This document shows positions 44,076-55,929 of a stretch of DNA of 64,000 nt, in pieces. The notes beneath the pieces are model-generated. The model saw nothing but the letters and a program-made list of their open reading frames with translations, was not told the origin of the DNA and searched no databases. The translations under genes were made by a program, and so were the position numbers. Each line of letters begins with the position of its first letter. Position 1 is the stretch's first letter. The stretch is from Prostheceraeus crozeri (Eukaryota > Platyhelminthes > Polycladida > Euryleptidae), in the NCBI GenBank assembly GCA_907163375.1, contig CAJQUW010001420.1, positions 1,279,930 to 1,343,929 on the forward strand. The letters run 5' to 3'.

Positions 44076-46479
44076 AAATTTACCTTGAAGCCGTATTTAA
44101 CACATCAGAATGGAATCTTTAGGACATGTCCCGTTTTCATATAAAGCGAAGATTTTGAAGCTTAACTTCATCGTATCGCTTAGGGAATGCCTGAAGGAGC
44201 ATCATGCTGTGCGAAACTCAATTTCGCCAGAAATGGATATGTCGCGATTTGAAAGATCACTTTTCATATACTGTATGCGCATAGGTCTGTATTATAATGT
44301 TCAACACATCATTCAATTGGTCTTCGTCTGCTCTACACGAATATGTCTATCAATTTAAGTCTGATTAAGTTTTTTGATGATAAAGTTTTGATTCAAGCTT
44401 TGTACACTCGTATTACAAATGTGCCTACAATATGCAGTTGGTTAGGCTAACAACATCTAAAGTACAAAAAATGGCTAAAAATATTTAGATTACAGTCAAG
44501 ACTTAAAAAAACATCTAGACAGTTATTATTGAGTTCAATGTTCAATCATATGCCTACTGGAAGTCTAAAGTAACCGGCAATATATGAGACATACACCGCA
44601 CATGTAGAGCTAATCCCAGAAAATAGCGGTCTTTACTAGCCAGAATCTTAATTATCCAAGTCCGAGATGTCCAGCTTTGACAGTACTCGTATTTCCAAAT
44701 TTCAAAGCCTCGTTTACATATTAGTAATAATTGTACTCGCATTATAGAAACTAAGACAAGTCAGAAAAAGCAAATTCAAACAAATGTTTTTAAACTAGCA
44801 TTGCTTGACAATCTGTGTTATAGACAGACTGACAGCCAATAGCCTGTTGCTTTTCGCTACATGAATCAACCAGTGGGGAAGGACATGGGTAGAACAAACG
44901 AAAGAGACTAAATTTGCTTCAATACAAAATACGAAGAATCTATGATTAGAAAATATAATGGACCAAAAATGTTTGATGATATCATTTTTCAAAAGTAAAA
45001 TGATGTTATTTTATCATTGCCGATCTTTGCTTACACGTCATGATTGCAATATTGGCCTATCGCAACATAATTCAACGATTAGAAAATTATCCGTCTGAAT
45101 CATTTGGCGACAATATTTTGTACGAAAAGTCAGCATGAAGTGAAAACGTCTCCGATCCTGATACAATGGGAGCCTTCAATATGACCGCAAGAAGAATAAA
45201 ACAACAGACGATCAGGATCTCCACAGAGACAATCATGAGGCAGTGGACTGTTTTGATTGGAAGATTTATGAGCCTGTCTCGCAGAGAAAATGAGGAACAC
45301 AGACAGCCCATCCAGATTGACACGAAAGAGTCATTACAAATCACAAAGTGCGCGTTTTTGAAATAAAGGAATTAACTGCCGTCAGTTTCAACAATCACCT
45401 TGGATATTGATTGCTTTATGAGCTCTTTTACAATTAATTCTGTGACGGCGGATTTGCACGAGAGATACATCGGCTAATTCGTCTAGACTTGTCTTATCCA
45501 CCATTGTTGCTGACTATCTTACAGCTGAATGAAATAATCTCTTTGGCAACAGAAAATCTATTCAACAAATTCACCTTCAACTAAATTCAGCTAAAATTCC
45601 CTGCTTTGACTCAATCGAGATTTTGAACACAAATCTCCGCGATGCAGATCGAACATTCTACCATATTGCCGTCCGTGCGTTATAGATTTATTTCTGTTAA
45701 TGTTTTCAGATTTCAATTTTTAAAATATATTGTTCATATATGAGTCTGCATGGATAAGGAGCCATTTCCATTTCGGCTGTGGTCGCAAAGTATTATTTTA
45801 AACAAGAAATATGATATTCAGAAATCAGAATTATCCAGATTTGTCTGAAAACACCCATCGTTCTAGCGGAACAAATTTTGAGCTGCGTATTCGGACAAAT
45901 TGGCCAGTACTAGTCGGCATGTGTAAGGCATTGAGTATCTGTTGAACCGACTGTTCAGCAGACGCGCGTGTTTGTCAGTGCAAGTGTTGCTCTAGAAGAA
46001 TAAAGTCGAAATATTATTTTTAAAAAAGTCATGTTCATTCCTGAAACATAACAAAAGGCAATCATTTTAGTAATATTTACGTTATCGACCAAAATTGATT
46101 TGAGTCAATTGATAATAACTGTGCTTATTACAAGATTGATGAAAGACATGATTATTGCTCAAGATCATAATCATCACTTAGCCTGTCGAAATGCATTGGC
46201 TTGGAAAAATCAGAGTCAAAAACAATTGCTTCAATTTTCCAATTAATATCATGAATACAAATGAAGCACCTTGATCGTTTATTCAGAGCAAGGTTGGCCA
46301 ATAAAAGCCATCAATATTTTCCACCCTTTTGTGGCAAAAATCGACTAAAACTGGTTGAAACTCTTTTTTCCATTATTACTGCCCTAGTTTTACCATTTAG
46401 GTATTCACTACCAAGACGGTCGCACTGGTCGGTTGTGCACTCTTGCACTCTTATCGAGCTATAAGTCTGAAAAATAGAT
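44076..46479. other. No gene recognised with confidence
   Basis: Frames at 44110-44358 (plus) and 45087-45344 (minus, with one hydrophobic segment IVSVEILIVCCFILLAVIL) have no recognised family and no splice context I trust. Confidence 0.35.
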
Positions 46480-46849
46480 TCTGGTGGACCCTGTGGTGTC
46501 AACGCGTGGTTTTTGCATTCGTTCGGATCGTTGTTCCCTGGTCTTTCTGTTTCTAGCATTGATTTTCCACGTTTTTGCCACATCTGCCGGTAATCTGGGA
46601 TCATTTGTGGATTCTATTGTCAAGTAGCGTGATTGCTGCTCCATGCTTGTCATCGCCTCCATGTCCACATATTCCAGTGTATTGTGCATTCATCCTACGT
46701 CATCGTTCGCAGTGTCTTATTCTCTATTTCGGCTTTTCGTATTGATTGTTGGTGTGCTGACCAGCTGGTATTGTCAGCTGCTGAAACTATAATCAGCTGT
46801 TTTTGAAGCGTCAGCAAAAAAGCCCCTGTTCGAAGTGAACCGGAATATC

Positions 46850-47972
46850 GATTTTTCTTCATGTGATCAATTTCGTCATATCATTGCGTCCTCTTCCCAT
46901 TGCTTTTTGACGAAATGAACCAAAGACTTGAACGAATTGATAACCTTGTTATCAGAGGTATATAGCAGAGGCTGATGATGGGACTGTTGATGAAAGACAA
47001 GATTGGGATCGTCAGAATGTGGGTGAAATTTTGAAAGAACTGCAACTTTCTACGGTAGAGGTCACTGATATAAAACGCATTGGTCGGTTTTGGCCTGAAA
47101 ATTATAAAATACGCCAATGATATGATTGTCATCGAACCAATTTTTCGAGGCAAATCAACACGGTCTGAAATAGACACCATTATTATCGTTTCTCTTTCCG
47201 AAATTGAACTCACTATCAATATGAGCAAAAGTAAACAAATTTTGATAAAATGTACTAAGTCTTTTGCGGATTGGACCAATATGAAGCTTGAAAATGTTAA
47301 CTCAGTGAAAATTTTAGGCTTTATTTTACATGATTCCTTATCTTGGGATCATCAAATTTCTGATATTCTGAAGAAAGCCTCCTCTCGTCTATGCGTTATT
47401 CGAGTTCTAAAATATATGCTAAATGAAAATGACCTGATAAGCGTCTATCACTCACTAATTACGAGTTTGATTATGTTTGCATCACCTGTTTATGGCTGCT
47501 TGCCTGTAAAGTTACAAAGCTAGAAAGATTTCAGAGGCGTGCATATAAGATCATTTGTGGTTCTAATTGGTTCTGATTGTCATTGCGACAAGTTCCCTCA
47601 AATTGTAAACCTTTTTGAACAGAGGGCTATTGATTTTTTTGAAGTGTTCAACTTTACATACGCTCAACAACTTGATTCCTGAAAGACTGCGTTCCAGTAA
47701 ACATTTTCGTGTTCCTTTTTGTCGTACTACCAGGTACTTGAACTCATTTTTACCATGGTCATGTATTTTTGTATAATCAGCGAATGTAGTAGTGAAAGAG
47801 TCGATTAGACACTTAATTATAATGTTGATGCAAGTTTCTTACAAAGTGTCTTCATTATTTGTCGTAAAGCCGTCTAATTTATTTTTTCATTTGAATATTG
47901 TATTCCTGATTATAGCTTGTAATGTATACGATTATCAATTTATTGAATAAACTTTTCTTACTTGCTTGCTTA
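46850..47972 (+). mobile_element. Internally deleted LINE with ORF1-like and RT pieces
   Basis: Plus strand. Around 46908-47090, EMNQRLERIDNLVIRG is followed, in another frame, by VGEILKELQLSTVEVTDIKR, resembling the C-terminal part of a LINE ORF1. It is joined directly to RT sequence at 47080-47523: IIKYANDMIVI (usual YADDM) and SVKILGFILHDSLSWDHQ, then LITSLIMFASPVYGCLP. The RT tail continues beyond a stop with RFQRRAYKIICGS in another frame. A CTTACTTGCTTGCTTAC run near 47958 marks the 3' end. Endonuclease and most of RT are missing, so it is dead. Confidence 0.7.
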
Positions 47973-49450
47973 CATACAAGGCATTGACACTCCTAGCTTC
48001 GATGATTAACGCCAGTCATAATAAGTTCACTTTATCTGTCTTAAGTTCATCTAATTCTATCAACAGTAGGCCTGTATTTTCAGAATAGTAGCCTTATCAA
48101 TAACTTCAAATAAGCAGAAGCTTTAGGTATAAGAACAAACTTATGAAAAACCTATTATAACAATGTTAATATAAGGCTATGTGCATTCCTTCTAGGTAGC
48201 ACGCCTTTTGCGAATTTATTAAGTTAATTCAATATAAAAGGCAACAAGCGTACATTCTAGTTAGAAAGTACGTAGCATGATATAAGACATTTATAATAGA
48301 AGAGGTTTAGCCGAAAAATGTGATGCCAAAGGAATTAAATTCCAAATGTTTTGAATTGAGTTCAAAATATGAAATCATGCTCCACACTAATTATTCGATT
48401 TAATCATGCATACAGCTTACATGTAGCCTAAGATGAATCCTGAAATTAGAAGATCACCGTGACTCTAAAAATGCGTCGCAATCATTGATTGATCGTTATA
48501 CGTCTGTCATTTCGAAATATAGCATATAGCATATTTTATTATTATTTTTATTCAAGCGGCCATTCGATCACCCATGCAATATCACCTGTCATTAATATTG
48601 TTTGTCCCTCTCTGATTCTTTCCAACAATCAATTTTGCACCTAAATAGAGATTTTCTTTAAGATAATCTGAAGGTGTTCAGACATGTACGTGCATGTGCT
48701 TCGTTTTATTAAGGTTGCCGCTGTTTATATTTCATTGTTATTTGTTCCCCCAAATCATACTTTTCCGCTAATTGCAACTACGAGCATAATAGTCAAATAA
48801 TAGGATGATGTATTATACATATTAATGTAGTAAATATGTATTTCCAAGTGACTATTGCACACTGCTTGACTTGGGAGCTGACACTCACTAGTGGAGAGCC
48901 CTGTGGTAGGTATATTATATTCACTCTAATCTGGTTTCTAGCCTGGATCGCATACAACCTAAGACTTTTAGATAGACACTGTTTTCTGGTAAAACACTCT
49001 GCACAAAAGAATGAGAGTGGGATAAATAAAACTCGTCCACGTGAAAAACGGTGTTCGATTAATGTACTTTTGTGCTTAAAAATAATAATATATTTATCTT
49101 TATTATTTCAAATTGCAAGAAATCTAGCCATTTCATAAGAGCACTTATATGATGACAATTAAGGAATTAGCTGTTGACTCCTATTATCCGGCTAATAGGC
49201 AAATGATGCAGAAGTCAAATTTGTTCATAAAAATGTTGGAAAAATGGGCAGAGAAACTGTAGGCTTAGACAGCATCGTCTGTCGTTCGTCATGAAACTGA
49301 ATGTAGTGCTCTGCACCACACAATTGCAAAATGAAAACCTGTAAGCATCGCCACACTCAAATATGTATTAAGTAAGTTGATCTTACGGAAAGAAATAAAC
49401 TGAGTTTTAGAATTCTAGCTTTTACCAGTTTTATCCGGTTTTGCCAGTTT
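47973..49450. other. No gene recognised
   Basis: A 100-codon frame at 48836-49138 (plus) lacks family resemblance. AT-rich otherwise. Confidence 0.4.
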
Positions 49451-49459
49451 TTAATACTT

Positions 49460-50186
49460 TGTAAGGTTCAATACTTTGTATGCCGTGGGTTTTGCTGGGT
49501 ATTCGGACAATGCCTCGAGAGCCATCTGGTGTATCTTCAGCAGAACATTTATATAATGATGGCATATGCATACCCGGAGAATTTTTTCCACATGAAGATT
49601 TAAATGATGAACTGGAGCGAGCTCGTCAGGCGGCCGCTGAATTTCGACCCCTTCCGTTTCATCATACAACTACGATGAAGCCGTATATCCACCGATCCTT
49701 GTGTGATGCTACTTATGTTTTTATACGCGTCGACTCGCACCGTTCACCCTTATCACCACCGTACCAAGGACCCTATCGCGTTCTCAAAAAGTTTGACAAA
49801 GTGTTTTTGATACAACTACCTAGACGACAAGACAAAATATCGATCGATCGCTTAAAGCCTGCATTTTTGCCAGATGAAAGTGACGATTCTACCCATTCTT
49901 AACAGGTCTCATGTACATATTATTAGTTATGAAATTACGCTTCCTCCTCGCAGGCCTCATCTTGTAGGGGGGTTATTGTAAGGTTCTATGATGGCCATTA
50001 AGATGTCGGCTTGCTGACCAATGGAAAACTGTGATAATTGTTATTGCCATAAACTCTCTATGAAACATACCTATTGTTGCACTACAGTATATTTTGAATT
50101 CAAATTTGTAATATGTAAGAAAGCTGATGTATGTTTCACAACTGCAAATACAGTCAACAGACACGCAGTGACTTTTGAACCTTACA
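49460..50186 (+). mobile_element. Gypsy-type LTR retrotransposon fossil: integrase C-terminal part plus one LTR
   Basis: The piece at 49481-49902 reads MPWVLLGIRTMPREPSGVSS and SPPYQGPYRVLKKFDK. These are typical of the end of the integrase core and the C-terminal domain of Gypsy elements. A purine run GTAGGGGGG lies at about 49964. A 210-bp LTR follows (49977-50186), starting TGTAAGGTTC and ending GAACCTTACA. The LTR-start word TGTAAGGTTC recurs at 49460-49469, at the other border of the piece. Only this portion of the element is seen; it is a broken fossil of moderate age. Confidence 0.75.
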
Positions 50187-50203
50187 ACTTAATCGCAAAA
50201 CCC

Positions 50204-50880
50204 CATAGAGCAAGTATATTAGGTAGAGTGGTAGCTTCGCATTTATTAAATACCCAATGTGCATACACGTTCGATTCTATTAAATGAACTCGAAGTGAAT
50301 ACAGTAGGATATTGCTGCCAAATGTGAGATATGCACATTTTTGAAGTTTTGAGGAAATGCCACGGAATTCACTGATCATGATAGTAATGCAGAAGGAATG
50401 ATTGTATTTCACAGATCCTGCGTGTCATGACAGCCTTGGAGAGGTAATGCTAGTTAAATCAGCAATTCGATGGGTTGCTACTTTCGTGCTCAACCTCAAG
50501 AGTGCATTTTCTTAAGTGTGACCATATCACAAGGAAGCTGCCACGCATTAATCAAAGACAATGATTTCAATTAACTTTAAAAGATGTAAATGAGTCCACA
50601 TCAGTATTCAGATTCAAGAAATGAAACATAAATTGAGTGAATCATCAAATCATGCCGATGAAAATTGAATTAAGAACTTGAAATTTCAGCCAAGAAAGTT
50701 CGAATAATATCGCGACTTTTTCATGAAGTCTTTCCCCTTGATAATCGGCTTAAGTTCTGCTTAGCTAGGATGCTTATCAGCAACTATTCATTCCTTTTGA
50801 TATATAACTTCTTTCATACTACTTATATAGCAGCTTCATGTCGATAGTATATAAATTTTAGGTTTTTAAAAAACATTTAA
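50204..50880 (+). mobile_element. hAT-type non-autonomous element, family H1, copy 3
   Basis: Starts CATAGAGCAAGTATATTAGG just downstream of the LTR fossil and follows H1 copy 2 through TTTCAGCCAAGAAAG, AATATCGCGACTTTTTCATG and TATATAAATT near 50855. The right terminus was not found. It lacks the palindrome seen in copy 2. Confidence 0.72.
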
Positions 50881-51014
50881 ATTTTTTTATATTAGACTTC
50901 AGCCCGATTCCAGTAATTTGATTCTTTAGATCTGACAAAATTTACCTAGATTGGACTCTGACCTAGAAGTTGAAATTCCCGACAACAGACAGTTATTTTT
51001 CGTTCTTGTCTCTG

Positions 51015-52013
51015 CACTGTGAATCGCTGGATACGAAAATTACATACAAACATATACCAAAATCACATACAATTTGATAACTAACATCTGATACGAGATC
51101 CTCATATGTTTACAGAGATCTGGTATGTTTTTCATACCACATCTCACTTACTTTCGTATGTGATTAGTATGTAGCGATACGAACTATTCTATCTGTGATT
51201 GGCTGTTTTACACTGAAATACGAGTTTTTGGTATGTTTTATATACGAGACCCGATGCAAATTCATCCTCATTCGTATGCCTCTGGTATGTGCAGCTTTAA
51301 GTCACATGGCAAAAAAATGTGTATTACATACTACTGTCAAATAACTTTTTTCAGTAATACCAGTCGCGAATATTTTCTGTTTGATAGAGTGATGTTTAAC
51401 TAGATTAGATACATAGTGAATTTTAAGCTCCACGAGATTGACGTCGTTGCTACTTGTCTAGCAACATTAACAGGACGTTTCGCTAGCTCTACTTTATGAG
51501 CCAAGTTGATAAACATCAATTCATTCGAACGATATTAGTGGTGCAATCATGTTGACTTATATATCTCAAACATAACTATTTTTGCGTTCATGAATTATAT
51601 AATGTGTATTTATTTCGGATTGATAATATGCTTTATTTCAAAATGACATAATGCATAATTGTTGATGGTTGAATACTTATTGATTATTCATGAAATGCCT
51701 TTGACTTGCGTGTATTAAAATCGAATTCAGTATTTGAAGTATGACTCTTGAATGTCATTATCTCACTACTTACAGAACAGTAGTAACATTAGTGTGATCT
51801 TTATTGACAAAAGGCCTTAAATCAACATACTTTGGACATGATTGATGCTTTCTTTTAACATTGTACTGGTATGGCTTTAGTATGTAAAGCATACCACATT
51901 TGAAATAACATACGAAAAGCATACAAATATATACCAAGAGAATGCAGAAATATACCAAAAAATACTTTAGTATGCATCCTTCGTATGTGATTGGTATTGA
52001 CCGATTTACAGTG
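51015..52013. mobile_element. CACTG-ended non-autonomous DNA transposon, 999 bp
   Basis: The left end is CACTGTGAATCGCTGGATAC. The right end, reversed, is CACTGTAAATCGGTCAATAC. TG occurs on both sides as a possible 2-bp duplication. Subterminal regions (51040-51290 and 51870-52000) are crowded with short GGTATGT, CATACC and ATACGA words in both orientations, as expected of transposase-binding repeats. No protein is recognised. The superfamily (EnSpm-like) is tentative. Confidence 0.65.
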
Positions 52014-52600
52014 TGTAACTGATGCAAGGCCACACATCGCTTTTCTACGGATATATGTGCCAACTGAAATATATGCTGAACAATAACTAAGTCTTTTGTT
52101 GAATAGATAGTAGGCCTATATTGAGCCGATTCTCAGCAGATCATAATTAGCGTTGATCTGACGAGATGAAATGGTTTGCTAGAAACTAAAGCAATCAGCA
52201 AGAATGACCGAAATACATCATGCATGCAAGCGATATGGATGCCGTCTAAACTTGTCGGAATACAATTGTAGTAAGTAAGTCGAACTGAAGAAGAAATAAG
52301 AATTATCCATTATCTGCAAAATTCACGTCTTCATGAAATAAAACTTGTTGAACCTAACAAATTTTGTGATATCATTTTGTGATCAGGACAGTCTGTTTAT
52401 CTTCAACAATAACATCGCCATCACGAAATTTTTTCATGAGAACTCATGAGATTTAATGCGGAGTCATGAGATTCGAAGTGGGACGATAAAGATGGATATA
52501 CAGAAAGTGTAGACGAAAGATGCTGGTCAGATTCATTCCATGTACACGACGTGTGCGAACATTCTCCCCAAACATGACATTGTGATATATACGACGACTT
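52014..52600. other. No gene recognised
   Basis: Between the CACTG element and the purine tract. Confidence 0.4.
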
Positions 52601-53250
52601 CAACAACTGAAAAAGATGACGAAGAAGAATGTGGAGAAGTAGAAGAAAAGGAAGAGGAGAGATGATGAAGAAAAATATTAATGTGGAGAAACAGAAGAAA
52701 AACAAGAGGAAGACGATGAAGAAAAAGAAGAAGCAGAAGAGGAAGCAGAACAAAAAGATGAAGAGGAGAAGAATTTAGAGAAGCAGGAGCAGAAGAAGAA
52801 AAAAGAAAATAAATTATAATAATAATAATAAGAAAAAGAAGAAGAGGAAGAAGAAGAAGAAGGAGAGGAAAAAGAAGAAGACGGAGAGGAAGAAGAAGAA
52901 GAAGAAGGAGAGGAAAAAGAAGAAGACGGAGAGGAAGAAGAAGAAGAATGAGAAGGATAGGAAAAAGAAGAAAAGAAGAAGAAGAGTGAGAAGGAGAAGG
53001 AGAGGAAAAAGAAGAAGAAGAAGAGGGAGAAGGGGAAGAAGGAGAAGGAGAGGAAGAAGAAGAAGGGGTAGAAGAAGAGGCAGAAGAAGAAAAAGGAGAG
53101 GAAAAAGAAGAAGATGAAGAGGGAGAAGGGGAAGAAGGAGAAGGAGAGGAAGAAGAAGAAGGGGTAGAAGAAGAAGCAGAAGAAGAAAAAGGAGATGGAG
53201 AAAAAGAAGATGGAGAAGAAGGAGGAGAAGAAGAAGATGGGACGGAAGAA
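52600..53250 (+). repeat. About 650-bp purine-rich GAA/GGA tract
   Basis: The plus strand is almost entirely A and G, built from GAAGAAGAAG, GGAGAGGAAAAAGAAG and GAAGAAGAAGAAGGGGTAG units with higher-order repeats. Bases about 53011-53090 and 53119-53190 repeat each other. Open frames on either strand through it (Leu/Phe-rich on minus, Glu/Lys-rich on plus) are products of the repeat, not genes. Such tracts can form triplex DNA. Confidence 0.9.
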
Positions 53251-54027
53251 GTTGATTATGGCGACGTGTAAATTTATCCTTCAAGATTCTCTTGTGTGGG
53301 AAACCATCTCCATGGATGTGAATGGAGAGAGAATGGCAATGTCTCCGCGGCTCTGCATTATTTGGATTCCTCTTCCTCTATGTATTCAGATTGCTTCATG
53401 TTTGACTTTTAGCATCTATTGTGAGCATTGAAACTCTCGTCGGTTGCTTTCTCATCTCAATAAAAATCATCAATCATAGAAGCACGCTGAATATAGACAA
53501 CGAGACACAGTCACACATTATTAAACTGATATATATGCTATATCTACACATGTTTTCTACTGTTTCATCAATAAATGAAGACGTGTCTGTTTCATTTTCA
53601 ACGGCAGTCTCTAAGCCAACAGATGCATTTTTCCTTACTGCTATGGTAGAGGTGTTGTTCATAACGTTTTAACGTTTTAACGTTTTAGAGCTGGCATGCT
53701 TCTCTGCATCTTTTAGACTGCATTAGTCTTTGGATAAATACACATTTCAAACTCTTCCAATATTATCCTGTGTCAGACGGCAGTTGAAGACAGTGGAAGA
53801 CATCTACATTACACAGTCTATGGTTGAAGTTGACCATCAACTTTGTTTATCAAGATTTCTCATTTCTCAACTGTATCCTGTGTGCTGACATTATGTGGAA
53901 ATTTTGAATTTTCTAAATAGCTTCAATAAGACACGCATTTAAGTCCAAACTTATTTCACTTTTACAACCAGTTTAACGCAGAAAAATTATCTTTTAATGT
54001 CAATCTGATCGCCGATACAAGTAGAAT
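53251..54027. other. Upstream flank of the PAN-domain gene
   Basis: No recognised exon. ACGTTTTA is repeated three times in tandem at about 53664-53690. Probable promoter region of the gene at 54028, without a decisive motif. Confidence 0.4.
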
Positions 54028-54624
54028 ATGCTATTACTCAATATCCTATTTTTGTTAATTTCAATCAAATGGATTTACATCGAGGAAGCATTTGGATTGA
54101 AATTTGTTGAAATGAAAGATAGAGGATTCTCTCTCAGGATTAGCAAGGTAATATCAAATGTAGCATCTACTGAAGAATGCATGTTGACATGTAAATTGAC
54201 ACCATTTTGCGTGGGATTCTTTTTTTTTGCAAATAAATGCGCATTTCAATTTGAGACAAGAGAAAACATAATGATGTACAGAAATCTGGGAAAGAAGAAG
54301 TCCAGTCATTCTGTATTTGGACTTCTATGCGATCCGACAGCAGGATATACTAAGATCAGAGTTGCCTCATTTTCATATGCTCGCTTAGTAAATATAAACA
54401 AAAGATGGAATTGGAATGCAGCCCTTAGAACTTGTCAAAGGATCTGTACTCTTCATCACTGGTGTTTGGCAATTAAATTTGTTATTTATAAAACTGGTAG
54501 CATCATATCCCAGTATAGGTGTTATGAAACATCTCGCCTGCATTTCCATGATGATAATGGCAGAAGTGTCACATATAAAAAACGTTGTCATAGAGAAGAA
54601 ACCAATCAATGCGTTTCACCTTAG
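54028..54624 (+). CDS. Secreted protein with two PAN/apple-like segments
   Basis: An uninterrupted 198-residue frame. Residues 1-22 are a hydrophobic signal peptide (MLLLNILFLLISIKWIYIEE). Segment 1 (about 24-92) has the PAN/apple cysteine layout: EECMLTCKLTPFCVGFFFF, then NKCAFQF, and a closing Cys in LLCDPT. Segment 2 (about 98-198) repeats it: ALRTCQRICTLHHWCLAIKF, YRCYETS and a final KKRC. PAN folds bind proteins or carbohydrates in secreted and surface proteins. No transmembrane segment follows, so it is predicted to be secreted. It could be the whole single-exon gene or one exon of a larger one. It does not look transposon-derived. Confidence 0.6.
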   Translation: MLLLNILFLLISIKWIYIEEAFGLKFVEMKDRGFSLRISKVISNVASTEECMLTCKLTPFCVGFFFFANKCAFQFETRENIMMYRNLGKKKSSHSVFGLLCDPTAGYTKIRVASFSYARLVNINKRWNWNAALRTCQRICTLHHWCLAIKFVIYKTGSIISQYRCYETSRLHFHDDNGRSVTYKKRCHREETNQCVSP

Positions 54625-55929
54625 TTGTTGCAGATTTGAATGCTGGCCAAACAAGACAAGCCTGACTTGATGCATGCAACAAGTGCCCTACATTATGCCA
54701 TATTCTCGGCCCCGCCAGTCCACAAATACTTGCATGCATTTTCAACAAATACTCATTTGTATGTGGCCTGCATGTTACTTTAAAAAACGTCTTTTTACTT
54801 TAATTATATTGACATGAAAGAGTAAATGTTTCTGTGTTTGTGGCGATTGCCTTATTTGATTAATGATGATGATAAATTGACAATATAGTATATATAAAAA
54901 AGCGGTTGTGTTTGTTATTAACTGAAAACATCAGCATAGTAGTGTTTTTGGGCTTGTGCCATATTTCAAGTCAGTAATTTCATGAGAAATACTTTGCATT
55001 TGATCTCTTCACACTTCTGAGCTTTAGATTTCAATTAGGCCTATCTGTTGGTGTATGAGACAGGTTTTTGAATTACTCTGATATTTCTTATATTTTATGA
55101 TGGAATTATAGAGGTAGGCAGAAGTAGCAAATATTGTGGGTTAATATCATGCGTATAAGTCACAATGATGCATGCAGTGAAACAAAAATACAAATACAGA
55201 CGCCTGAAGATCGTTGATCTCTCCGATTTTTGCATGTAATGTGTCATTTTACAGTTTGCGCTTTCATGTAAGTGCCCAAGTGGTCATTGCATTGCGGTTT
55301 TGAATGTAGCTTCCCATTCAAATAAACAATTTTGACTATTGACTATTGACTAATATACATATGCAAGCAGCTCATCAATATCTAAAAATCCATCTATTTA
55401 CATCTTCACTACACTCCAATACAATTTGGCCTTTCTTCGGCTTCCTGGAAAGCACTTGATTTTTTCCAGTCACATGTATTTGGTTTTTTAGAAAATGATT
55501 TGGTTCTCTGGGAAAAATTGTTTCTTTGGAAAACCAAATTCTTTGAATGCATATTCTGTATAAGAAGCTGTTCATGGAAGAAACCCTGTTCAAGAGAAAT
55601 CGCTGCTATTTTGAAACATAGAAATAGACGTAGATTATGTCTAAATGAACAGGAGTGAATATGATGAACTATTCATTCTTGCTAGTTGATTGAGATTTTT
55701 CAACAACTTTCTATGATGCAAATAAATTCTCCTTTATTCTTTATAGTTAATTCTGTGGATCTTTTCATTATTTATGGCAATATAAATGAAAGAAAAAAAA
55801 TATATAAAATTAAAATAATAAGAATATATATAAGATTTTATTAAGGCAGTTTTATTCATCAGTTCTTCTAAGAACGAATTGCGACATATAATAAAGACTC
55901 TAGAGGACAAAGATATAATATTAGAAATA
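54625..55929. other. Downstream flank of the PAN gene; one retroelement-like tail
   Basis: At about 55315-55352, AATAAACAATTTT is followed by TTGACTATTGACTATTGACT, a short tandem tail like those at LINE or SINE 3' ends. A SINE or LINE end may therefore lie at about 55230-55352. Nothing else recognised. Confidence 0.35.

Noticed and set aside
44110-44358. 82-codon plus-strand frame
   Set aside because: No recognisable motif; sits just after a MITE.
45087-45344. 85-codon minus-strand frame with one hydrophobic segment
   Set aside because: Could be a small membrane protein, but a single hydrophobic run in AT-rich DNA is weak evidence and there is no family match.
52814-53284. Long Leu/Phe-rich minus-strand frame
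   Set aside because: It is simply the translation of the purine tract; no gene.
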